NCBI RefSeq assembly: GCF_000350225.1 | Contig: NW_005178504.1 | Location: 176,205-240,204, forward strand | Source: Chondrus crispus | Lineage: Eukaryota; Rhodophyta; Florideophyceae; Gigartinales; Gigartinaceae | Direction of reading: 5' to 3' | Length of the DNA stretch: 64,000 nucleotides | Shown here: piece by piece, positions 22,612 through 31,864 of the stretch | How positions within the stretch are numbered: the stretch's first letter is position 1 | Layout: each line of letters starts with the position of its first letter | Made by a program: the position numbers and the translations under genes | Notes under the pieces: generated by a model | Databases searched by the model: none | What the model was told of the DNA's origin: nothing | The model's input: only the letters and a program-made list of their open reading frames with translations

Positions 22612-23811
22612 ATGCCACACAGCCCCCTCCTGAAGAGTGAACGTCCTCGTTCACCCTTGAGGGACGAGGAAACCATGTCCGATCCGCGCCCTTTACGAAC
22701 TTTGGACCTGTCCTCCGTTGACCCGACGTCTTCCTCGGCGTCGTCCGCTGATCGACACACCCACATCCGAGTCTCGATCCTCCCACGCACGCGTTACCCT
22801 CCGATCCACATCCGGCTTTCTCCGCGCCTCGGCGCGAGCTTTATACCGCACCGCCGTCTCTACGCGGCTTCCCACGTAACCCTCCTGTCCTCGCTCTCCG
22901 AGGAGCGGTCCGACTTGGGTGCATCGATGTCTCCTTCGCGCGAGAATGCTCCCGTCTGTGCTCCGCGGCTTTCCTCGACCACGAGCGCCGGTCTTCTCCC
23001 ACGCGCACTGCCCCTCCCGGCCCTCTTCCGGAGCCCCTGTCTCGCGTCCCTGGGTCGTTGTACATTTTTTGAAGGTGGGTCCGGCCTGTACGGGGTGGGT
23101 TACGCTTCGTGGAGGCGTCCTTTTCTACAGCGTTCGGTGCGGTTTGTAGAGTACTGCAACCCCTACATTATTTTGCGGTCGCGCGTAAAGGGGTTTCTCG
23201 AACTAGCGCGTCACTCGTAACCCTGAAGATACGCTCGTCGTAACATCGCCTGTCGCTCGTAGACCCATTCCCTGTCGCTTTCCGTCGGACGTGCGTCATG
23301 TTCGTGGCTTCCAACTTCCGCCCTGCTCGTGACCCGGCCGTACCCTTCTACGCGCCCGACGTCGTTTGCGTAGACTTTCCCCTTCCCCGCGTGGCTTTTG
23401 AGACTTGAGTCTCGTTCTCCCAGGGATTCTCCGCCTCCCGAATGATCTCTTCTTGGGTCCTCGCCCCGATCAGTTCCCCTTGCGTTAGCGTCGGACGCGC
23501 CGTCGTGTCATCGACTCATCGACTCGCGTCTTAGGGTCGCCCTCATCATGCCGCATGTCCCCCTTGGCGGGTCCGACGTGGACCGTGAAGTGCACGCCCT
23601 CCTCGACATGATCGAAACCGTAGCGTGGGATTGCGTTCCTCCACAAAATTCGTCTCGGTCCTTCTCACGCCAGCGACCCTCCTTTTCCCCTGGTAGAAAT
23701 CATCCAGCTGCCGGCGACTTCATGTGGATCAACCCCTGGTCCTCCTCCCTCTGTTCTGCCTGGGAGGCCCAAATGAGCCGCCGTTTCGGAAATCAACCAC
23801 CAATCCCCAAC
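22612..23811 (+). pseudogene. X1: 5' part of the E opposite-strand gene, degenerate
   Basis: Two open stretches (22612-23220 and one ending at 23811) match the element A gene in order. The first has PFLQRSVRF against PFFQHTVRF of A and RVSILP against RVAIPP. The second has VPLGGSDVD against VPLGGADTD and NSSRSFSRQRPSFSPGR against NSSRSFARRRPSFSPGR. The stretch between them has stops. It is cut at the CCAAC insertion point of element C; the rest of the gene is at 42705-43318. Divergence from A is much larger than between A and C, but largely synonymous in the last 60 codons. Confidence 0.75.
22620..22630 (-). other. Polypurine tract next to the E LTR
   Basis: Reads GGAGGGGGCTG on the minus strand directly before the LTR start TGTGGCATAA. 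Same position and similar sequence as the tracts of A and C. Confidence 0.55.
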
Positions 23812-24862
23812 TGCAGTGCAATAATGGGCTCTACAGGGGGGTGAAAAGGAAGGAAAATATTTGGATTTGGATATGAAAAGTAGTCCGGGTTGGGGGGGAC
23901 ACACGTGTGAATAATTGCACAGTTTTAAAATTTAATTATTTTATTTAGTTAATTAGTTGGCATTAATTTTGCTGACACTAGATTAGATCTAGGATCTAGC
24001 GCCGCGAGCTACTGTAGAGGCTCCGGCGGGGCGATATATACCTTAGCCCTCTGACCACCAAGTCAGTAAAGGTAACCCGAGTTGCCGGAGTAGAATGTCG
24101 CCTTGGTCGAAGTCCGTCTCTACCAAGACGCTCCCTTCTACCCAAGCCTACGGCATCCTCTATCGCTCGGGGTTCCCTTTTCTTTTTCCTTTATTTCCCT
24201 ATCCTTTTCTATCCCTAACCCTACCTATTTTTCCCTTATCTTGTGTTGGTGCCATCGGCCTCGGTTGCGACCGAACCGGTGTAAGTGTTTCGAGCCATCG
24301 GGCGACACAATTGACGTAGCGCTGCTACTGTGACCCATTTTTCCGACGGAGACTGTTGCAACGACGTCTCCCTCGAAGGGCCCCGTCGTAGTACGAGCCA
24401 GTGTTGGTACCATCGGTGTCGGTTGCGACCGAACCGGTGTAGGTGTCTTTGCCATCGGGCGACACAGTTGACGTAGCGCTGCTACTTTCATTTCATCCCA
24501 TCGGGCTGCGTTGCGACGCCCCCGTCGAAGGCCTTGTCGCGTTACAAGGTGTCGAAGAAGCTCAACGAGCATTGGCCTTACAACCCAGTGGAACCGGGGT
24601 ACCTAAGTACGCGCCCCGCCCCACACTCGTCGAGCAATTCTCTTCGCAAGTCTCTACCACCCGATCCCGGCCTGGGCTATTTCTCTTTGCCCCCCCTATC
24701 AGAGATCTGAGCTACTACGAGTCGCAAGCTGTTTTAAACGGAGAAGGGAGAGTCGGACACTCCGTAGCGCTGGGCCATCGGCAGTTCTTCTTTTCGCTGC
24801 TGTTGTTGTTTTTGCTGGACCATCGGACCACGGTCTCTGCCCGACAGGCGCATTGCACTACA
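23812..24862 (+). repeat. LTR2, chimeric LTR
   Basis: Starts TGCAGTGCAATAATGGG, like the 5' LTR of element C, and follows AATCCCCAAC. Its right end matches LTR1 (GCGTTACAAGG, then CGGCT after the end), not LTR4 (GCGTCACAAGG). Length 1051 bp. The left half is C type and the right half LTR1 type, as expected of a crossover product. Confidence 0.92.
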
Positions 24863-24906
24863 CGGCTCATATTGATCTAATCTAAATCTAATCGTGGACC
24901 GCCGTT

Positions 24907-26106
24907 ATGCCACACGGCCCCCTCCTGAAGAGTGAACGTCCTCGTTCACCCTTGAGGGACGAGGAAACCATGTCCGATCCGCGCCCTTTACGAACTTTGG
25001 ACCTGTCCTCCGTTGACCCGACGTCTTCCTCGGCGTCGTCCGCTGATCGACACACCCACATCCGAGTCTCGATCCTCCCACGCACGCGTTACCCTCCGAT
25101 CCACATCCGGCTTTCTCCGCGCCTCGGCGCGAGCTTTATACCGCACCGCCGTCTCTACGCGGCTTCCCACGTAACCCTCCTGTCCTCGCTCTCCGAGGAG
25201 CGGTCCGACTTGGGTGCATCGATGTCTCCTTCGCGCGAGAATGCTCCCGTCTGTGCTCCGCGGCTTTCCTCGACCACGAGCGCCGGTCTTCTCCCACGCG
25301 CACTGCCCCTCCCGGCCCTCTTCCGGAGCCCCTGTCTCGCGTCCCTGGGTCGTTGTACATTTTTTGAAGGTGGGTCCGGCCTGTACGGGGTGGGTTACGC
25401 TTCGTGGAGGCGTCCTTTTCTACAGCGTTCGGTGCGGTTTGTAGAGTACTGCAACCCCTACATTATTTTGCGGTCGCGCGTAAAGGGGTTTCTCGAACTA
25501 GCGCGTCACTCGTAACCCTGAAGATACGCTCGTCGTAACATCGCCTGTCGCTCGTAGACCCATTCCCTGTCGCTTTCCGTCGGACGTGCGTCATGTTCGT
25601 GGCTTCCAACTTCCGCCCTGCTCGTGACCCGGCCGTACCCTTCTACGCGCCCGACGTCGTTTGCGTAGACTTTCCCCTTCCCCGCGTGGCTTTTGAGACT
25701 TGAGTCTCGTTCTCCCAGGGATTCTCCGCCTCCCGAATGATCTCTTCTTGGGTCCTCGCCCCGATCAGTTCCCCTTGCGTTAGCGTCGGACGCGCCGTCG
25801 TGTCATCGACTCATCGACTCGCGTCTTAGGGTCGCCCTCATCATGCCGCATGTCCCCCTTGGCGGGTCCGACGTGGACCGTGAAGTGCACGCCCTCCTCG
25901 ACATGATCGAAACCGTAGCGTGGGATTGCGTTCCTCCACAAAATTCGTCTCGGTCCTTCTCACGCCAGCGACCCTCCTTTTCCCCTGGTAGAAATCATCC
26001 AGCTGCCGGCGACTTCATGTGGATCAACCCCTGGTCCTCCTCCCTCTGTTCTGCCTGGGAGGCCCAAATGAGCCGCCGTTTCGGAAATCAACCACCAATC
26101 CCCAAC
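24907..26106 (+). pseudogene. X2: duplicate 5' part of the E opposite-strand gene
   Basis: Near-identical copy of X1, including its internal stops; the third codon of its long open stretch region differs by one base (CACGGCCCC for CACAGCCCC). Ends at the same CCAAC. Confidence 0.75.
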
Positions 26107-27157
26107 TGCAGTGCAATAATGGGCTCTACAGGGGGGTGAAAAGGAAGGAAAATATTTGGATTTGGATATGAAAAGTAGTCCGGGTTGGGGGGGACACACG
26201 TGTGAATAATTGCACAGTTTTAAAATTTAATTATTTTATTTAGTTAATTAGTTGGCATTAATTTTGCTGACACTAGATTAGATCTAGGATCTAGCGCCGC
26301 GAGCTACTGTAGAGGCTCCGGCGGGGCGATATATACCTTAGCCCTCTGACCACCAAGTCAGTAAAGGTAACCCGAGTTGCCGGAGTAGAATGTCGCCTTG
26401 GTCGAAGTCCGTCTCTACCAAGACGCTCCCTTCTACCCAAGCCTACGGCATCCTCTATCGCTCGGGGTTCCCTTTTCTTTTTCCTTTATTTCCCTATCCT
26501 TTTCTATCCCTAACCCTCCCTATTTTTCCCTTATCTTGTGTTGGTGCCATCGGCCTCGGTTGCGACCGAACCGGTGTAAGTGTTTCGAGCCATCGGGCGA
26601 CACAATTGACGTAGCGCTGCTACTGTGACCCATTTTTCCGACGGAGACTGTTGCAACGACGTCTCCCTCGAAGGGCCCCGTCGTAGTACGAGCCAGTGTT
26701 GGTACCATCGGTGTCGGTTGCGACCGAACCGGTGTAGGTGTCTTTGCCATCGGGCGACACAGTTGACGTAGCGCTGCTACTTTCATTTCATCCCATCGGG
26801 CTGCGTTGCGACGCCCCCGTCGAAGGCCTTGTCGCGTTACAAGGTGTCGAAGAAGCTCAACGAGCATTGGCCTTACAACCCAGTGGAACCGGGGTACCTA
26901 AGTACGCGCCCCGCCCCACACTCGTCGAGCAGTTCTCTTCGCAAGTCTCTACCACCCGATCCCGGCCTGGGCTATTTCTCTTTGCCCCCCCTATCAGAGA
27001 TCTGAGCTACTACGAGTCGCAAGCTGTTTTAAACGGAGAAGGGAGAGTCGGACACTCCGTAGCGCTGGGCCATCGGCAGTTCTTCTTTTCGCTGCTGTTG
27101 TTGTTTTTGCTGGACCATCGGACCACGGTCTCTGCCCGACAGGCGCATTGCACTACA
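26107..27157 (+). repeat. LTR3, chimeric LTR
   Basis: Same structure as LTR2: C-type start, LTR1-type end, 1051 bp. A private CCCTCCCTA replaces CCCTACCTA near 26515. Confidence 0.92.
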
Positions 27158-27201
27158 CGGCTCATATTGATCTAATCTAAATCTAATCGTGGACCGCCGT
27201 T

Positions 27202-28400
27202 ATGCCACACGGCCCCCTCCTGAAGAGTGAACGTCCTCGTTCACCCTTGAGGGACGAGGAAACCATGTCCGATCCGCGCCCTTTACGAACTTTGGACCTG
27301 TCCTCCGTTGACCCGACGTCTTCCTCGGCGTCGTCCGCTGATCGACACACCCACATCCGAGTCTCGATCCTCCCACGCACGCGTTACCCTCCGATCCACA
27401 TCCGGCTTTCTCCGCGCCTCGGCGCGAGCTTTATACCGCACCGCCGTCTCTACGCGGCTTCCCACGTAACCCTCCTGTCCTCGCTCTCCGAGGAGCGGTC
27501 CGACTTGGGTGCATCGATGTCTCCTTCGCGCGAGAATGCTCCCGTCTGTGCTCCGCGGCTTTCCTCGACCACGAGCGCCGGTCTTCTCCCACGCGCACTG
27601 CCCCTCCCGGCCCTCTTCCGGAGCCCCTGTCTCGCGTCCCTGGGTCGTTGTACATTTTTTGAAGGTGGGTCCGGCCTGTACGGGGTGGGTTACGCTTCGT
27701 GGAGGCGTCCTTTTCTACAGCGTTCGGTGCGGTTTGTAGAGTACTGCAACCCCTACATTATTTTGCGGTCGCGCGTAAAGGGGTTTCTCGAACTAGCGCG
27801 TCACTCGTAACCCTGAAGATACGCTCGTCGTAACATCGCCTGTCGCTCGTAGACCCATTCCCTGTCGCTTTCCGTCGGACGTGCGTCATGTTCGTGGCTT
27901 CCAACTTCCGCCCTGCTCGTGACCCGGCCGTACCCTTCTACGCGCCCGACGTCGTTTGCGTAGACTTTCCCCTTCCCCGCGTGGCTTTTGAGACTTGAGT
28001 CTCGTTCTCCCAGGGATTCTCCGCCTCCCGAATGATCTCTTCTTGGGTCCTCGCCCCGATCAGTTCCCCTTGCGTTAGCGTCGGACGCGCCGTCGTGTCA
28101 TCGACTCATCGACTCGCGTCTTAGGGTCGCCCTCATCATGCCGCATGTCCCCCTTGGCGGGTCCGACGTGGACCGTGAAGTGCACGCCCTCTCGACATGA
28201 TCGAAACCGTAGCGTGGGATTGCGTTCCTCCACAAAATTCGTCTCGGTCCTTCTCACGCCAGCGACCCTCCTTTTCCCCTGGTAGAAATCATCCAGCTGC
28301 CGGCGACTTCATGTGGATCAACCCCTGGTCCTCCTCCCTCTGTTCTGCCTGGGAGGCCCAAATGAGCCGCCGTTTCGGAAATCAACCACCAATCCCCAAC
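27202..28400 (+). pseudogene. X3: duplicate 5' part of the E opposite-strand gene
   Basis: Third copy, with a one-base loss near 28190 that breaks the VPLGG open stretch. Its last bases CCAAC (28396-28400) are the left target duplication of element C. Confidence 0.75.
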
Positions 28401-29452
28401 TGCAGTGCAATAATGGGCTCTACAGGGGGGTGAAAAGGAAGGAAAATATTTGGATTTGGATATGAAAAGTAGTCCGGGTTGGGGGGGACACACGTGTGAA
28501 TAATTGCACAGTTTTAAAATTTAATTATTTTATTTAGTTAATTAGTTGGCATTAATTTTGCTGACACTAGATTAGATCTAGGATCTAGCGCCGCGAGCTA
28601 CTGTAGAGGCTCCGGCGGGGCGATATATACCTTAGCCCTCTGACCACCAAGTCAGTAAAGGTAACCCGAGTTGCCGGAGTAGAATGTCGCCTTGGTCGAA
28701 GTCCGTCTCTACCAAGACGCTCCCTTCTACCCAAGCCTACGGCATCCTCTATCGCTCGGGGTTCCCTTTTCTTTTTCCTTTATTTCCCTATCCTTTTCTA
28801 TCCCTAACCCTACCTATTTTTCCCTTATCTTGTGTTGGTGCCATCGGCCTCGGTTGCGACCGAACCGGTGTAAGTGTTTCGAGCCATCGGGCGACACAAT
28901 TGACGTAGCGCTGCTACTGTGACCCATTTTTCCGACGGAGACTGTTGCAACGACGTCTCCCTCGAAGGGCCCCGTCGTAGTACGAGCCAGTGTTGGTACC
29001 ATCGGTGTCGGTTGCGACCGAACCGGTGTAGGTGTCTTTGCCATCGGGCGACACAGTTGACGTAGCGCTGCTACTTTCATTTCATCCCATCGGGCTGCGT
29101 TGCGACGCCCCCGTCGAAGGCCTTGTCGCGTCACAAGGTGTCGAAGAAGCTCATCGAGCATTGGCCTTACAACCCAGTGGAACCGGGGTACCTACGTACG
29201 CGCCCCACCCCACACTCGTCGAGCAGATCTCTTCGCAAGTCTCTACCACACCGATCCCGGGCCGGGATATTTCTCTGTGCCCCTCTTATCAGGGATCTGA
29301 GCTACTACGAGTCGCAAGCTGTTTTAAACGGAGAAGGGAGAGTCGGACACTCCGTAGCGCTGTGCCATCGGCAGTTCTTCTTTTTGTTGCTGTTTTTGTT
29401 TTTGCTGGACCATCGGACCGCGGTCTCTGCCCGATAGGCGCATTGCACTACA
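28401..29452 (+). repeat. LTR4, 5' LTR of element C
   Basis: 1052 bp, TGCAGTGCAAT to ATTGCACTACA; the third base is mutated from T to C relative to LTR5. The stretch about 28895-29100 carries the LTR1 variants (CACAATTGACG, GTCGTAGTACG, GTGTCTTTGCC) while the right end carries LTR5 variants (GCGTCACAAGG, GAGCAGATCTC), so the LTR is a mosaic. Confidence 0.93.
28622..28629 (+). promoter_or_regulatory. TATA-like box in element C 5' LTR
   Basis: GATATATA in GGCGGGGCGATATATACC, at the place of the CTATATAA in the other LTR subtype. Also present in LTR5 (41869 on). Likely core promoter of gag-pol; not tested. Confidence 0.5.
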
Positions 29453-29456
29453 AAAG

Positions 29457-29474
29457 TGGTCTCCCGACCTAGAA
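29457..29474 (+). other. Candidate primer-binding site of element C
   Basis: TGGTCTCCCGACCTAGAA starts four bases after the LTR end, identical to A and B. Confidence 0.65.
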
Positions 29475-29578
29475 CTTGTTTCGTCTACGACAAGGAAGTT
29501 GGTCTGGGTAACGGACTCTTTTTTTTATTTTCTTTTCGTTTGTAACCTTTTTGCTGCGTTGGTCCGCTCGTACGAGCG

Positions 29579-31864
29579 ATGTCGACAAGCGCCCCCGGAG
29601 ACGTCGGTCGCGGGGCGAGTAGAAGCGGATCGGCACGAGCGTCGAGGATCCTGAGGGGTCCTCGCACCCGGAGCCAGGCCAATACGGCCACGGACCCCGG
29701 AGATCAAGAATCCCCTACCGGGATAGCCGCCGACAAGACTGACCTCGACGAGAAGTTGGAGAAGATGAGCAGCGAAATTCGCGAAGAAGCGAAGAAAAAT
29801 CTCGAGGCTGAATTAACCCTCGTCCGGAAGCAACTGGAGTTGCAAGCCTCCGAGTTCCACGCCGTTTTAGGAGAGCTATCGGCTCGAGTGGATCTCGTCG
29901 AGAAGGAGCGAGGTGAGGCAACCGACGGTCCGGAGCCGGGGGTCCTAGCTTCGTTGAAAAGTTCGGTCAAGGACGCAAGGCGCGACGCGAATCAAGCTTT
30001 GGAGTCCTTGGGGAAATTTAGAAGCAGTATCGACGACAAGTTTGACCGCGCAGCTCATCGCCTCAAGGACCTTGAACAGGTCGCCGGGCAAGAGCCGCTC
30101 CCAACGGGTCGAGAAGGCGACCGTCGATCGAAGAAGGACAAGGCCACAGTACAGCGGAGTTCCAATTCGAAGACTTCGAAGAAGAATCTGCGACAGAGGA
30201 GCAAGAGTCACTGTAGTGACGAGCCGGAGGACCAAGACTCAATGACAGAGTCGAATGGCCTTTCCGAAGATGGTGACGACGTTTTGTTGAACCATGCCAG
30301 CGATTCCGAACATCGTTCAGAGGAAGGGAAAAGAATTTCGCAGGGCAAGAAAATTACCTCCAGACGGGGCGGGATAACTTCGTCCGACTCGCGGAGAGAC
30401 AAGGACGCGGAGCCCGAAGATGTCGCAACGCGGCGCGGGCCGCGATGGGAGGAGTTGGAGGAGCTGAATCCGACCAACTACCTCTTCAAGAAATTACTTT
30501 CGTACCGAACGTACCGTTTGCGGAACCCACAGACATATTTGTCAAGTTCCCGGCGGACCGCCGTGCGAAAAATCAGGAGAGATATTCCGCCTAAGGTGAA
30601 GAAGGACAACACGTTCACAGGTGAGGACGGAGTCCTTGTGTTGGATTTTTTGGCAAAATTAGTTCAAGAGTTCGATACTCAAGAAATGAACGAGGGGCAA
30701 GCGATCCGCTTGTTGCCCGAATTTCTAAGTGGCGTCGCCTTGAGACAGTACACTTCGGTGTCTCAGACGGCCGGGTCCCATCACGGAAAGGTGCCCGTTT
30801 GGCCGGAGGCCGTACAGTGGTTGTTGAGGAGTTTCGCAACCGACGAGGCGATCCGTCAAGCCGTGCTCGCATTGCGAGAGGTTCAGCAAAGACCGTCTGA
30901 AGACGAGATGGAATTTTATATCAGTCTGACGGACGCGAGTAATCGATGTGGAAACGTATATTCGATGAAAGAACAAATGACGATGTTTATTGAAGGACTC
31001 GATTCGAGTATCAAGCCGATGGTATCTCAATACCGACAAGACAATCGGGACGTTTCGTTTTTGAGACTAGTTAAGTACGCGAAGGCGCATGGCTCGGCGA
31101 GCCGCGCTAAGGACAAGAAGACCAAGAAGGTCACGATTCAGATGCCGTCGACGTTCAGGGCGGGTAAGAAGCCGAGGGATTCTGATCCCGGTCGCAAAAG
31201 TCACGCCGCCGTCCATTTGGCCGAGTCCATTTCCGCGTCAGATGAGCGCGGTGCGCACGGAGACAGCGAAAGTCAGTACGAAGGAGCATTGGTGGCCGAA
31301 GGCAATTTTATTGAGCCATCGGAGGGCTACGGACACGAGGACTACGGGGCAAGCGGGTCGTCAACTCTACCGACGCCCACGTACACGACGGAGTCGTTTT
31401 CAGAGCCCACGGATCCCGTGATGACGTTCCGGGGGCGCGGCCACACGCCGGCGCCGCGCATTCCGATGGAGGACAAGGGTACAACGTTTCGAAGGCCAGG
31501 CTGGATGGGGAGGCCGCAACATCAAGGGAGGCCGCCGGCCCGTGGAGGACCTAGGCCGCAATATCCCGTCAAGAAGCACGGACTGGTGTGCTATCATTGT
31601 TATGAAAAGGGGCACGCCGCACCAACGTGCATACTTTCCCTCAGGGAAATGCATCGAGTTTTGGAAAATTACGAGGCGTTGTCTTCGATGGAGGGGTTAG
31701 GAATACCTTCGACGAGCTATCTGAAGGTCAAGAATTGGTTCGATTCGCAGACGGCGAGCACGCCGAGTGCTTCAACGCCGAGGCCGAGCCAACCCTTCAG
31801 AGGGCCTGCCGCGGGGCCCGCGTCGTCGGACGTGAGAAGGGTCCCGCAGCGGGAGGAAAACTAG
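29579..31864 (+). CDS. gag: Element C Gag, 761 residues
   Basis: Open from ATG to TAG, and the only long retrotransposon gene here without a break. Residues 1-50 are Arg/Ser-rich; about 55-175 are strongly charged and coiled-coil-like; about 180-270 are Ser/Lys/Asp-rich. Residues about 330-500 form the capsid-like part (FLSGVALRQYTS, then LLRSFATDEAIRQAVLALRE). At about 670-684 CYHCYEKGHAAPTC is a nucleocapsid zinc knuckle. The start matches the ATG in B. Gag proteins of this class assemble cytoplasmic particles that package element RNA. The last 240 bases overlap the pol frame, which is -1. Confidence 0.93.
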   Translation: MSTSAPGDVGRGASRSGSARASRILRGPRTRSQANTATDPGDQESPTGIAADKTDLDEKLEKMSSEIREEAKKNLEAELTLVRKQLELQASEFHAVLGELSARVDLVEKERGEATDGPEPGVLASLKSSVKDARRDANQALESLGKFRSSIDDKFDRAAHRLKDLEQVAGQEPLPTGREGDRRSKKDKATVQRSSNSKTSKKNLRQRSKSHCSDEPEDQDSMTESNGLSEDGDDVLLNHASDSEHRSEEGKRISQGKKITSRRGGITSSDSRRDKDAEPEDVATRRGPRWEELEELNPTNYLFKKLLSYRTYRLRNPQTYLSSSRRTAVRKIRRDIPPKVKKDNTFTGEDGVLVLDFLAKLVQEFDTQEMNEGQAIRLLPEFLSGVALRQYTSVSQTAGSHHGKVPVWPEAVQWLLRSFATDEAIRQAVLALREVQQRPSEDEMEFYISLTDASNRCGNVYSMKEQMTMFIEGLDSSIKPMVSQYRQDNRDVSFLRLVKYAKAHGSASRAKDKKTKKVTIQMPSTFRAGKKPRDSDPGRKSHAAVHLAESISASDERGAHGDSESQYEGALVAEGNFIEPSEGYGHEDYGASGSSTLPTPTYTTESFSEPTDPVMTFRGRGHTPAPRIPMEDKGTTFRRPGWMGRPQHQGRPPARGGPRPQYPVKKHGLVCYHCYEKGHAAPTCILSLREMHRVLENYEALSSMEGLGIPSTSYLKVKNWFDSQTASTPSASTPRPSQPFRGPAAGPASSDVRRVPQREEN

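Larger units (their letters stand above)
20704..22619 (-). repeat. E-family LTR, split by LTR1
   Basis: Left end TGTAGCATAAACACCCCCC (20704) and right end GTTATGCCACA (22619) carry near-perfect inverted termini (TGTAGCATAA against TGTGGCATAA). LTR1 with its CGGCT duplication splits it; without that insertion it is about 760 bp. A purine tract on the minus strand, GGAGGGGGCTG, directly abuts the right end, so this is the 3' LTR of a minus-strand element. Its left flank is CCATC (20699-20703). The sequence is unlike the A/B/C LTR. Copies of its last 52 bases open each X unit. Confidence 0.6.
21418..29452 (+). repeat. Tandem LTR-X array, period 2295 bp
   Basis: Order: LTR1, X1, LTR2, X2, LTR3, X3, LTR4. 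Each X (1243-1244 bp) starts CGGCTCATATTG and ends AATCCCCAAC, and the copies differ at only a few positions. X1 has CACAGCCCC where X2 and X3 have CACGGCCCC, X3 lacks one C near 28190, LTR2 has GAGCAATTC, and LTR3 has CCCTCCCTA. The arrangement is what unequal crossing-over between LTR1 and the 5' LTR of element C would give. A collapsed or expanded assembly cannot be excluded. Confidence 0.93.

Noticed and set aside
21418..29452. CRISPR-like or satellite array
   Set aside because: The 2.3-kb unit is an LTR plus gene fragment, explained by recombination between LTRs.
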